A DNA stretch of 64,000 nucleotides from Flectobacillus sp. BAB-3569 (GCF_002270355.1 NZ_NJFZ01000003.1:222307-286306), one strand, 5' to 3'; shown: positions 47,055 through 55,342, numbered from the stretch's first letter. Program-made: numbers and translations. The notes: a model not told the origin generated them from the letters alone.

Positions 47055-48293
47055 ATGAATCTACACTATAACTTTCTAGTTATGGAAATTCGCTTTTGCG
47101 AAGACGGCAAGAAGCCAAATTCAAAAGGACTCGTAAATCTTAAAGTTGGTATATCACTTGAAGGATACAAAACCGTATGGGTTGCATCTGGAGTTCAAGT
47201 ACCAAGTAATACATTAGACGCTCATTATCAGATATGTAAAAGTGAAAATGGACAAATAGACAAAGCTAGTCTTGAGTTTTACAACAATCGCTTAGTCTTT
47301 ATCAGAAAGAAGCTTGAGGCAATAAAAATGAGCTTCGAATATGAAAGAATGGCCTATTCTCCAGATGATATCATTCAGCAGTTCAAAAAACCAGTTATAA
47401 ACCCTATTTCTTTTTTAGCACTAATTGAAAAGACCCTCGCAGAATACTCAGCTCATTTAACACCAAATACTATAAAGAGTCATAAGTCATCCGCAGAGAA
47501 TGTGAAGGAGTATTTAGCCTACTCAAATCAAACAAAAATTCTTGCGGGTCAGATAAATACTGAATTTCTCAGAAAACTAGAAATCTATTTTAAAACCGTC
47601 CATGTGCCTAAATCTCATTCACATGGATTGAAGATGAAGTCCACTTCTATCAAGAAATTAATTACGTTTATTTTGAAGGTAATAAGTTTTGGAGTGGATA
47701 CTGAGGTGATCAATGCTAAAGAGCTTAAGTATAAGGTTAATACAAATGATGTTTCTCAAGACTATTCTCACCTTAGTCAACAAGAAGTAGAAGCACTTGA
47801 AAAACTTTCACCTTTTGTTTGTGAAAAATATCAGAGAGTTATTGACTGTTTTCTTTGGATGTGCTATACTGGACAAAGTCACATAGATACAAGTGGTTTA
47901 ACTGAGGCTCAGATACACAAGCTAGATAGTGAATTGACGATGCTCGGAGGAAAAAGGTCTAAAACAAAGATTGATTACTCTGTAGTTGTGAACGACAAAG
48001 CCCTAGTGTTAATAGAAAAGTATGGTAGTATTGAAACTATTCCCTGTCTACATTTAACTACTATTAACGAAGAGCTGAAGGTTATCGGAAAGATTTTAGG
48101 ATTCAAGATAAGTCTTTCTACTAAAATCGCTCGAAGAACCTTTGGTCAGTATTGGTACAAAAAAACGAACATAGCAGACAAATTCGTATCAAGAATGCTT
48201 GGGCATAACAAAGCAGATACTAAAAAGTATTATGTAAACCTTGACATGGAGGATGTTGCCCATGCCGTAAAAACAGCGAAAGAGCTTAATTAA
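47055..48293 (+). CDS. Tyrosine recombinase / integrase
   Basis: A 412-residue site-specific recombinase with an N-terminal Arm-like domain, a SAM-like core-binding domain and a C-terminal catalytic domain. MLGHNKADTKKYY contains the conserved His and the Tyr nucleophile, and ARRTFGQYW the second Arg. The first catalytic Arg position reads TGQSHIDTSGL instead of TGLR, and the His before the second Arg is Lys (TKIARR). Loss of the first Arg also occurs in IntDOT-like enzymes of Bacteroidota. Next to tRNA-Glu, it probably inserted the element there. Confidence 0.92.
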   Translation: MNLHYNFLVMEIRFCEDGKKPNSKGLVNLKVGISLEGYKTVWVASGVQVPSNTLDAHYQICKSENGQIDKASLEFYNNRLVFIRKKLEAIKMSFEYERMAYSPDDIIQQFKKPVINPISFLALIEKTLAEYSAHLTPNTIKSHKSSAENVKEYLAYSNQTKILAGQINTEFLRKLEIYFKTVHVPKSHSHGLKMKSTSIKKLITFILKVISFGVDTEVINAKELKYKVNTNDVSQDYSHLSQQEVEALEKLSPFVCEKYQRVIDCFLWMCYTGQSHIDTSGLTEAQIHKLDSELTMLGGKRSKTKIDYSVVVNDKALVLIEKYGSIETIPCLHLTTINEELKVIGKILGFKISLSTKIARRTFGQYWYKKTNIADKFVSRMLGHNKADTKKYYVNLDMEDVAHAVKTAKELN

Positions 48294-48319
48294 ATTCAAT
48301 TCTATCAACTACTTTTGTA

Positions 48320-49104
48320 ATCTAAAATTCAAACACCGTAAAAAATGAAAAAATTGCTTTATCCCATTGCAGCGATAAGTTTCGCTCTATCACTTTCCTC
48401 GTGTTCTACAGTACAACATAATCGGTCTGGAATGGGAATTAATAAAATTGATGCTACTAACCTAGAAGCGCTTAAAATTGAAAATCTAAACATTACAAAA
48501 AGTGTTTCTTCTGAAAAAGGATTCGATAAGTTTTGGCTACTATTTATTCCATTTGGGAGTAAAACTGAAGAGACTAGACGTGAGTATGCGTATTTGAAGG
48601 CTTGTAAGGAAAATGGTATTGATGGAATCCTTCAACCCAAATATCAAACAGAAAAGCTTGTAGTTCCTCTTGTTCTGTTTACCTACGTTAATTACAAAAC
48701 TACCGTCTTTGGAAAGGGATATACCATCAAGTCTACTGTTACCGATGCTCAAATTCAGACTACAGATATTGTAAAGAAAGAAGAGGTAGCTATGAAAAAA
48801 GTAGAAGAAGTTGTAAAACCTGCTAAAAAGGTCGAGGTACCAAAGGAAGAGCCAAAACCTGTTGTGGTTGAAGCTAAATTTAAACGAGGTGATTATGTGC
48901 TTTACAACCAAAAGAAGTGTATAGTAGTATCGGTTGTTAATAGTGACAGTGGCTTTATTCGAGAACTAGGTACTAAACAAAATAGAGAGGCAAAATTTGC
49001 CCAATTATCCAAACTAGATATTTCAGTTCAAGAAGTAGAAGCATTGGAAGCGAAGAAGAAGTAAATAAGACTTTATCTAAAATTCAACCACCGTAAAAAA
49101 TTAA
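48320..49104 (+). repeat. Shared 25-base leader before both lipoprotein genes
   Basis: TCTAAAATTCAA, then A or C, then CACCGTAAAAA occurs at 48321-48344 and again at 49076-49100. It ends directly at, or four bases before, the ATG. It is a short repeated translation or regulatory signal rather than a mobile repeat. Confidence 0.6.
48345..49064 (+). CDS. Lipoprotein with C-terminal SH3/KOW-like domain
   Basis: A 239-residue lipoprotein; LSLSSC is the lipobox (Cys20). A Lys/Glu/Pro-rich linker (about residues 145-180) leads to a small beta domain, FKRGDYVLYNQKKCIVVSVV, of SH3/Tudor type. No function assigned. A TACTTTTG -7-type element (48310-48317) precedes a leader shared with the next gene. 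Confidence 0.75.
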   Translation: MKKLLYPIAAISFALSLSSCSTVQHNRSGMGINKIDATNLEALKIENLNITKSVSSEKGFDKFWLLFIPFGSKTEETRREYAYLKACKENGIDGILQPKYQTEKLVVPLVLFTYVNYKTTVFGKGYTIKSTVTDAQIQTTDIVKKEEVAMKKVEEVVKPAKKVEVPKEEPKPVVVEAKFKRGDYVLYNQKKCIVVSVVNSDSGFIRELGTKQNREAKFAQLSKLDISVQEVEALEAKKK

Positions 49105-49548
49105 ATGAAAAAGATTATTCTATCATCTTTAGTCCTATTATTTGTCGCTTGCAAGAAAGATGTGACACCAGACTACACCGTAAACTTTCAAGGGTCCTTT
49201 ACGCAAAATTATGACGAATTGGAGTCTAACCTTTATCGAACCAAGGGAACTTACAAATTTCTTATTACAAAGTCGGGTGAAAATCAAGTTAAGATGGTTG
49301 CATCGAACACTTATGTTCTTACCAAAGGCTCTGTAGTAGTTGAACAGGCGACTAACTCATTTACCATTCCTGATGTTAAGTGTACCAATGAAACTGATTT
49401 AAGTGTCAGTTCAATAGTTAACTCTTCAGGTCAAAACTACATGGCAACAGGCACTGGTAAATTGATTGGAAAAAACTTAAAGCTTGATTTGACGTCCAAT
49501 GATGGTAAAAATACAGTTAGCCAAACCTTTTTATTGACAAAAGATTAA
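49105..49548 (+). CDS. Small lipoprotein of unknown function
   Basis: 147 residues, signal and lipobox LLFVACKK (Cys16). The rest is a beta-rich domain (YTVNFQGSFTQNY ... YKFLITKSG) with no recognised family. Belongs to the element, following the first lipoprotein by 40 bases and sharing its leader. Confidence 0.7.
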   Translation: MKKIILSSLVLLFVACKKDVTPDYTVNFQGSFTQNYDELESNLYRTKGTYKFLITKSGENQVKMVASNTYVLTKGSVVVEQATNSFTIPDVKCTNETDLSVSSIVNSSGQNYMATGTGKLIGKNLKLDLTSNDGKNTVSQTFLLTKD

Positions 49549-49554
49549 AATCAT

Positions 49555-49588
49555 TTTAGTCTGTGTAGCTTTTGTTACACAGACTAAA
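49555..49588 (+). terminator. Terminator after the second lipoprotein gene
   Basis: TTTAGTCTGTGTA pairs perfectly over 13 bases with TACACAGACTAAA around an eight-base loop. Confidence 0.8.
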
Positions 49589-49663
49589 TCATGTGAAATA
49601 ATAAGCCATAAGAATCGTTTTGTTTATAAGAATTGTCCTGATTTTTTGTTATCTTTGCTTTAT

Positions 49664-50448
49664 ATGTTACACTCTATAAGTCAACGAATAGAAATGGGTA
49701 TTTTACCATTTCATTATGATTTTGGGAATCAATCTACTAGAATTGATGCTCAAATGGATAGTCGTGTAAAAAAATTAAGAGTGATATAATTGGTGCTTTA
49801 CAATCAAGAAAGCGATTTAATGACGCTGTTATACTCTTTATTTCTGATGTGTTTGATTTCAGAATTTTAACATTGAAGTGGTTTTTGGCAAAAAAGTTTA
49901 ATGTATCTGATTTGTCGAAAGTGATGGATAGTTTCAATAGTAGTTTTTCGAAAGAACTTGTCTCTAGCGATAAACACGAACTTATAGACAATGTTAATTT
50001 TGCCATTAGAACTAATCTAAGAGTAATTGCCAAACTTTCTCAAGGATTACAAGAAGATTATTTTGAGAAAATAAATGAGCTTGAAAGACGTGATGTTTTG
50101 TCATCTATTCCTCAAAATTATAATGTCTTCGTAGCTGGAATTTATGCCAATATCCCTCCAGTAGAAAGTGAAAAAGTAATTAATTGGGTTGATACTTCAA
50201 TTCTACTCGAAATATCGTTACTAACATCACTTTTTATCCTTGAAGATAATTTAAAGATTAGTCCTTCCAAACTAAACCAAGTCTCAAGCTTTGTTGCAAA
50301 TACAGCACAAGAGTACGGAGCATGCGCTATGGAATTAGGGATGTTAATCCCTAAGATTAATGTGTTCGATATTGAAAATCAAAAGCTATCTGATGAGGAT
50401 TCTATTTTATTGGAACAAGGGTTAGCTGAATATGTTTTAAATTTATGA
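49664..50448 (+). CDS. Two-frame gene with A-AAA-AAA slippery site, partner of the MazF-like gene
   Basis: An ATG at 49664 opens a 41-codon frame ending at 49789. A second frame is open from 49762 to 50448 with no ATG until deep inside. They overlap at a run of seven A at 49768-49774, which in the first frame reads gtA-AAA-AAA: the classic -1 slippery heptamer. Slipping there yields a continuous protein of about 261 residues (DSRVKK then IKSDIIGAL). Alternatives are a frameshift mutation or a run-length sequencing error. TATCTTTG at 49650-49657 makes a nearly leaderless mRNA. The end overlaps the next start (ATGA). Not recognised; by position it could be the antitoxin or another partner. Confidence 0.6.
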
Positions 50449-50798
50449 AGCCAAATTACCAAAAAGCAGAAATAGTTTTTGTAGACCTAGGAACAGTGCC
50501 TGACCAAGTAAAAGGCCATGAACAAGCAAATGCACGCCCATGTTTGATTATTTCATCGATAAATGCTCTCGAACTGGCAATCATAGTGCCATTCACCAGC
50601 AAGCCAAAGTCTTCATTGTATAGCGTTGTCGAAGTAAAAAAAGGAAATGGTGGACTTAAATCCGATTCTTATGCACTTTGTCATCAAATTCGAAGTGTTT
50701 CGAGCCAACGTATCACTAAGAGAGTTGGCGTACTACCTAATAGTCACTTTTTCAAAGTGTTGACTGTTCTAAGTGACCTTCTTGATTTACCACAGTGA
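50445..50798 (+). CDS. MazF/PemK-like toxin-family protein
   Basis: 117 residues with the MazF/PemK fold pattern: EIVFVDLGTVPDQVKGHEQ, ARPCLIIS with the conserved Arg-Pro, IIVPFTSKP, SDSYALCHQIRSVSSQRI. MazF toxins are sequence-specific mRNA endonucleases. Starts within the stop of the upstream gene (ATGA overlap), as toxin-antitoxin genes often do, although a 261-residue partner is far larger than known MazE-type antitoxins. Confidence 0.8.
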   Translation: MKPNYQKAEIVFVDLGTVPDQVKGHEQANARPCLIISSINALELAIIVPFTSKPKSSLYSVVEVKKGNGGLKSDSYALCHQIRSVSSQRITKRVGVLPNSHFFKVLTVLSDLLDLPQ

Positions 50799-50826
50799 TA
50801 TTTTTTAAAGCGTAATTCAAACCCAT

Positions 50827-50875
50827 AAAAGAAAAAAAAGCCCTTCATTCTAATTTGAAGGGCTTTTTTTCTTTT
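50827..50875 (+). terminator. Terminator after the MazF-like gene
   Basis: AAAAAAAAGCCCTTCA pairs with TGAAGGGCTTTTTTT; strong GC core and long T run. Confidence 0.9.
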
Positions 50876-51091
50876 ACCAAGAATACACTATATTGATAAT
50901 TGGACTAATTTTTGCCTTAGTATTTTTAGCGATACCTAACCGCTAATTGTGTTAAACCTATTTTTATAACTTTACGCAATCCTAGTAGTTTACAATGAGT
51001 TTATTTTTTACTAAAAAGATAATTTAATACTTTTGGTAAAATTTGAGGCTTTATTGATAAATACTTAGTCTCAAATATCACAAGCAATCAG

Positions 51092-51122
51092 AAACAGCCT
51101 ATATTCTGTATTGGCTGTTTTT
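51092..51122 (+). terminator. Terminator-like hairpin before the 144-residue gene
   Basis: AAACAGCC pairs with GGCTGTTT followed by more T, 69 bases before the next ATG, with no gene ending upstream of it after the previous terminator. A further pairing TTTGAG/CTCAAA precedes it. It may be an attenuator or end a short RNA. Confidence 0.45.
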
Positions 51123-51190
51123 CCGTTTTAGAGCAACCTTATCATAATAGATTTAAACTTACCAGTAAATACCTAAAATACTAGAGCTAC

Positions 51191-51625
51191 ATGGATAATC
51201 TAAATATAGCAAACCTTCAGATAGGAATTTCAACAATTCGAGTTCTTAGTTTCTCACAGTTCGAAATAGAAGGTCTTGACCCAATAGAGGATAGGGAGAT
51301 AGAGTTTCAAACACAATATAACTTTCAACTTTTTGAAGAATCAAGTGAAATAGGTGTAACCTCGATTGTAGTACTTAACTTAAAAAGGCGAAATGTAAAG
51401 TATGCAGAAATGAAAACGCTTGTTAAGTTTAAGATATACCCACTATCGTCAGTTATTCGGCAAGATTCTTCCTCTTCTTTTGCACTTCCTGACACCCTTA
51501 TATTAAGTTTAACTACAATAGTTACAGGGACTATTAGAGGAATACTTTCGGAAAGAATGAAAGGAACTGTTTTGCAAAATGAAATATTTCCTTTGGTTGA
51601 TTTGAAAAGCATTTTGCTACAGTAG
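51191..51625 (+). CDS. Small protein, possibly SecB-like
   Basis: 144 residues, no signal or membrane segment. The N-terminal two thirds look like beta strands (FQTQYNFQLFEES), and the C-terminus has a helix then GTIRGILSERMKGT ... IFPLVDLKSIL, reminiscent of SecB-like chaperones (helix then a Pro-containing end). This resemblance is by eye only. If true it could belong with the nearby MazF-like gene as a toxin-antitoxin-chaperone set. Confidence 0.5.
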   Translation: MDNLNIANLQIGISTIRVLSFSQFEIEGLDPIEDREIEFQTQYNFQLFEESSEIGVTSIVVLNLKRRNVKYAEMKTLVKFKIYPLSSVIRQDSSSSFALPDTLILSLTTIVTGTIRGILSERMKGTVLQNEIFPLVDLKSILLQ

Positions 51626-51647
51626 ATTAGACAAAGTGTAAAACTAA

Positions 51648-51688
51648 AGAGGCACTATAGAAGATGTAACATCTAATTTCGTGCCTCT
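51648..51688. terminator. Bidirectional terminator
   Basis: AGAGGCAC and GTGCCTCT with an inner AGATGT/ACATCT pairing, between the 144-residue gene and the converging membrane-anchored protein gene. Confidence 0.75.
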
Positions 51689-51726
51689 CTAAGTAAATAG
51701 TAGCAAAATTTATTCTAGTTCAGTTA

Positions 51727-52272
51727 TTACCAATAATATACTTTTTTCTCATCTGGAGTACCTTCATTTATCCAGCTTTCATATACAGGAGTACCATCAT
51801 CCAAAAAACCTATAGCCCCCTCAGGTTTTGTACCACTCCCAAATTGATAGATAGGGATTCCATTATAGTAGTCCAATATCGTTCTGGTATCTACACCGTA
51901 ATTATTTTGAGTTGGCTTATAGGGTTCTGTAGAAAAAACCCAAACGCCATTTTCTTGGTATTGATAAACAATTGTACCATCATATAAATACCCTACTGAA
52001 AACTTCTCTGTGGGTCTTTCTGAGTCCTTTAATTGATATACTTCTTTGCCATCCCAGTTTACTTGTACTATGGCTGTGTCTACTCCATATTCATTTACCG
52101 TGGAGTCGAGGCTTCTTGCCTTTTTGGTAAGTTTGGCAAGAGTATTAGTTTTACTACTGGACGAGTCGGCGTTATTATTTAGGAATAAATTCCACCAACC
52201 TTTCGATTTACCGATGAAGTAAGTGATTATGGCCACTGTAATTGTTAGGATAATCAATAATGTTTTTTTCAT
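51727..52272 (-). CDS. Membrane-anchored protein with two ~50-residue YGVDT repeats
   Basis: 181 residues. One N-terminal membrane segment (MKKTLLIILTITVAIITYF), then GKSKGWW, a linker, and two copies of a roughly 50-residue unit starting YGVDT and containing L.DGT.VY. Ends with EGTPDEKKVYYW. Paralogue of the 207-residue protein to its right, which has the same anchor, repeats and end. No known family. Probably exposed on the outer side of the membrane, or part of a virion envelope if the element is viral. Confidence 0.7.
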   Translation of the reverse strand: MKKTLLIILTITVAIITYFIGKSKGWWNLFLNNNADSSSSKTNTLAKLTKKARSLDSTVNEYGVDTAIVQVNWDGKEVYQLKDSERPTEKFSVGYLYDGTIVYQYQENGVWVFSTEPYKPTQNNYGVDTRTILDYYNGIPIYQFGSGTKPEGAIGFLDDGTPVYESWINEGTPDEKKVYYW

Positions 52273-52275
52273 TTT

Positions 52276-52387
52276 GATAGCAAATTATGTTATTTAACAC
52301 TTGATAGATTTATAATTAAATGTAATCCTATTTTTTTGATAGCAATATTTAATAGGCTGCTCAACTGAAGTGAGATTTATTGCTACC
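52276..52387. repeat. Degenerate GGTAGC-box cluster
   Basis: TTTTGATAGCAA at 52272-52283 and 52334-52345 and TTGCTACCAA at 52380-52389. The first abuts the ATG of the 181-residue gene and the last overlaps the stop of its paralogue. Orientation (+,+,-) equals that of cluster A, upstream of the paralogue. Confidence 0.5.
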
Positions 52388-53003
52388 AATAATATACCTT
52401 ACGTTCATCTGGAGTACCTTCATTGTCCCATCTTTCAAAAACAGATGTGCCATCATAAAGGTATCCAATTACAAACGGATCACTGGAACTTCCTTGAGGT
52501 CTAAGCCTATATATAGAGATACCATACCAACTATCATAAGCACTATTGGTGTCAACACCATATTCATTGATACTACTCAAATATGGGCTTGTTGAAAATA
52601 TCCAAATCCCATCTTTAGGATATTGATAAACTATTGTTCCATCCTGCAAGAACCCGAAACCATATTCTACTAATTCATACGCATATTTCCCTCCCTTCTT
52701 GGCATAGACATTTTGACCATTCCAAAAAATACGTACAATCGAAGTATCAACAATGGAGCTATTATTCGGTGAAGGTGAAGTGTTGACATTTGGGTTTTTG
52801 ACTTCAATATTTGAATTGCTGTTTAAACCCAAGCTTGACAGTTTGGAACTAAGTTTAATCATAGGGTTATTGACTGTGGCACTCCCATTAGATGAATCTT
52901 TTGTTTTGACAATACTTCGAGTCCACCATCTTTTAGATTTGCCCACGAAATAGATTACTCCTCCAAGAATAATTGAGCCAATTACTATTAATGCTTTTTT
53001 CAT
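52383..53003 (-). CDS. Membrane-anchored paralogue of the YGVDT-repeat protein
   Basis: 206-207 residues from the ATG at 53003: MKKALIVIGSIILGGVIYFVGKSKRWW anchor region (no long motif quoted in full elsewhere), a longer Ser/Asn-rich linker, then the same repeats (EYGVDTNSAYDSWYGISIYR) and the end EGTPDERKVYYW. In-frame sequence upstream of this ATG (to 53129) runs through the regulatory repeats and is not shared by the paralogue. Confidence 0.7.
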   Translation of the reverse strand: MKKALIVIGSIILGGVIYFVGKSKRWWTRSIVKTKDSSNGSATVNNPMIKLSSKLSSLGLNSNSNIEVKNPNVNTSPSPNNSSIVDTSIVRIFWNGQNVYAKKGGKYAYELVEYGFGFLQDGTIVYQYPKDGIWIFSTSPYLSSINEYGVDTNSAYDSWYGISIYRLRPQGSSSDPFVIGYLYDGTSVFERWDNEGTPDERKVYYW

Positions 53004-53014
53004 TTTAAAATTGA

Positions 53015-53144
53015 TTTTGGTAGCAATAGTTAGATTGTTAATTCCTGATATCGTCCTGATCAGGCAAAGCTTGAGAAATTTTTGGTAGCAAAAACAACTG
53101 TAACTGTTATCTGAAGTAGATCTGGCCACTACCTTTTTGCTACC
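53015..53144. repeat. GGTAGC-box cluster A
   Basis: Boxes at 53019-53024 (+), 53084-53089 (+) and 53139-53144 (-), within TTTTGGTAGCAA contexts, spaced 65 and 55 bases. The first lies 12 bases upstream of the 207-residue gene's ATG. The spacer shares AACAACTGT and TGGCCACTA with cluster C. Confidence 0.7.
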
Positions 53145-53442
53145 AAAAAATAAAAAACCTTTCTAGTGTGACAATATTTTAGTTAATTCGTTTTAAATAC
53201 AAAATAGGTGTAGAACTATTAATCTCGAAAGTCCTTTGGTTTTACTGGAGGACTTTTCTCGTTACTCAATGAAAGGAAGGCTTCAGCTCATTTTATTATA
53301 CCATTTTTCAAGAGGAATTATACTAAAATACACTTTGATAGTTGGTACAAGTATTGTCTAGTATATTTATGCGTTTCAAGGCGTCTTAAAATAGCTTTTG
53401 AATTATACCATTTAAGGAACACTTTTGTAAACAATTTAAACT
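53145..53442. other. Intergenic with one hairpin
   Basis: No gene is seen. AAAGTCCT (53228-53235) pairs with AGGACTTTT (53249-53257), a terminator-like hairpin for rightward transcription with no gene feeding it. Confidence 0.45.
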
Positions 53443-53557
53443 GGTAGCAAAACACAAATTCCCTGGTTAAATATTGTCCGTAAGAAGTTGGTTTTTGCTA
53501 CCAATTCGTTCCTGGCATTTGATGTTATTTCATTACCGGGCTTTCATTTTTGGTAGC
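53443..53557. repeat. GGTAGC-box cluster B
   Basis: Boxes at 53443-53448 (+), 53497-53502 (-) and 53552-53557 (+), spaced 54 and 55 bases. The unit 53443-53502 is the reverse complement, 48 of 60 bases identical by eye, of 62640-62699 in cluster C. It ends five bases before the stop of the 233-residue gene. Confidence 0.75.
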
Positions 53558-53561
53558 AAGA

Positions 53562-54263
53562 TTAATTATCCCACCAGTGCTTGAATTTATCAATTAATGA
53601 GACGTTTTTCTTTGTGCCTGCAATGGTTTGAGGAACTCCTGAAAGACTTTGCTTCTTAGGTTTTGGTTTAGACTTTTTGAAATCTAAACCTATACGTAAG
53701 GCAATAGCTTTGAAATCTGCTGTATCACCTTTGATGAGATTCTTATAGAATTTTCTTTTGCCTTTCAGAATTTGAATTTGCTCTTCCAAGGTTAACTCTT
53801 TTTGGTTTTTGGTTAATACCCCTGATAATCCTGTTTGGCTAACTTTGAGGAACTTTCTTAATTCTGCTGCTATCTTTTCTTTGAATTGAGCGTTTGAAAT
53901 CACGGTTGCTTTTAACTCTTCTACTTCCTTTTCGAGATTGTCTCTTTCCAAGGTTTGTTTCTCGACCTTTTGTTGTGCTCTTTTGTCAACTGAGTTGGAT
54001 ATTTTTTTCTTACTTGGAGCTTTTGAAGTTGTTGATTTTGGCTTTTCCTGTTTTTGGAATATACCAACTGCTTCTGCGGTTTGTATTAGTGCGTCAAGGG
54101 TTTCTTCTGCTTCCGTTGAAATTGAGAACAAAGTGTCAAAATCCGAAAATCCCTCAGTATCCTCTTTTAACAATTGATAGTTCTCCTGTGAAACTTTGTC
54201 TAGTTGAGCTAACTGAGAAGGAGTAATACTTTTTACTAATTCGATGTTTTTTGAAGTATTCAT
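53562..54263 (-). CDS. Coiled-coil protein, last gene of the operon
   Basis: 233 residues, highly charged. A central coiled coil (about residues 90-130, RDNLEKEVEELKATV) follows a Lys/Ser-rich linker, and the C-terminus is basic, ending FKHWWDN. No recognised domain. Follows the 358-residue gene by 26 bases in the same direction. A structural or scaffold role is possible but only a guess. Confidence 0.65.
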   Translation of the reverse strand: MNTSKNIELVKSITPSQLAQLDKVSQENYQLLKEDTEGFSDFDTLFSISTEAEETLDALIQTAEAVGIFQKQEKPKSTTSKAPSKKKISNSVDKRAQQKVEKQTLERDNLEKEVEELKATVISNAQFKEKIAAELRKFLKVSQTGLSGVLTKNQKELTLEEQIQILKGKRKFYKNLIKGDTADFKAIALRIGLDFKKSKPKPKKQSLSGVPQTIAGTKKNVSLIDKFKHWWDN

Positions 54264-54289
54264 GTTATGTATTTTGAGAGTGAATGTTA

Positions 54290-55342
54290 TTATTTAAGTT
54301 TTTGTAATTCCATTTGCTGGAGTTGTAATCTTAATCGATAGGTGTATTTCTTCGAGATAATCTTAGGGTCTTTGTCTTCTATTTTCTCCAGTTTATCCAA
54401 TTCAGCTTTTTGAGAAAAAATAATGGTAGCATCTCCATAATCCTTGAGATTGACATCAATTCTCACACTTTTTTGACGATTCACCTTGAGGTAGATATAT
54501 TTTACCTGTTGTGATTTAAGCAATTTTAAAATCGGTAGAATAGTCGCATTGATTAAAGTGACGCTATTGGTTTCAGAAGGTGAGACAAAATGCCCACTGG
54601 TCTGTATTCCCTCTGCCCATTTTAGATTGGTGCTGGAGTTGACACGAACGCTAAACCTAGTTCCCGAAATAGTGATTCTTGGGTGTTCAACTCCTTCAGC
54701 TACATCGATTCTGTTGAACTTTTCGACGATGCTGAGCAACTCAGCTACATTAATTCCAAAGGTATGTTTTTCAATGTCTGGTACACCTCTTAAGTAGTTG
54801 GGTGGCCACTTCACATCGAACTTTAGACCATGCTCTGTATAATGCCCTCTTTGTGAACCCTTGGTATGTATCCAAATCATGGAAAAATGATTTGCACTAA
54901 ATACCCCGTCATCTGAAAAGCATATTCCGTAGTCTTGTGATATGGAACTCTGGTCGAGAAACTTTGCCATGAATTTCATGAACTTCGGATTAGATGGACT
55001 AATCAATTCATTGGGTTCTGGCTTCAGAGCTTCTTCACCTTCAATTCTATAAATCAAGTTTGATAGTTGATACGGATTGAAGGTTACAGATGAGTTGTCA
55101 CTTAGTGTAACCTTCAGTTTAAGAATACTATTTTCAAAAACAGCCTCAGCGGAGTTAACCTCAAAGTTTTTTCTGATATAGTCAGCCAGTTCTTGGACAC
55201 TCAAGAACGGAATTGCATTTCCATCGATTTTATCACCAGAGATTCCTGTACTTTTAAAGTATTTCCAAAGCGCTACCAAAAACCTTTCTCTCTGACTGTA
55301 GAGAGAAAGGGGGAGTTTACCAATTGTGCTATCTTTAACCAT
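54290..55342 (-). CDS. 350-residue protein with C-terminal YRLRLQLQ tag
   Basis: Unknown function. Beta-rich, with ENSILKLKVTLSDNSSVTF and RITISGTRFSVRVNSSTNL, no membrane segment. Its last 20 residues (KKYTYRLRLQLQQMELQKLK) share YRLRLQLQ with the ends of the helicase and methyltransferase. The ATG at 55342 overlaps the helicase stop by eight bases (ATGGTTAA), indicating coupling. A TTG at 55366 is a poorer start. Confidence 0.7.
   Translation of the reverse strand: MVKDSTIGKLPLSLYSQRERFLVALWKYFKSTGISGDKIDGNAIPFLSVQELADYIRKNFEVNSAEAVFENSILKLKVTLSDNSSVTFNPYQLSNLIYRIEGEEALKPEPNELISPSNPKFMKFMAKFLDQSSISQDYGICFSDDGVFSANHFSMIWIHTKGSQRGHYTEHGLKFDVKWPPNYLRGVPDIEKHTFGINVAELLSIVEKFNRIDVAEGVEHPRITISGTRFSVRVNSSTNLKWAEGIQTSGHFVSPSETNSVTLINATILPILKLLKSQQVKYIYLKVNRQKSVRIDVNLKDYGDATIIFSQKAELDKLEKIEDKDPKIISKKYTYRLRLQLQQMELQKLK

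Noticed and set aside
53003-53129. N-terminal extension of the 207-residue membrane protein
   Set aside because: It would run through cluster A and is not shared with the paralogue, which starts at the equivalent MKK.
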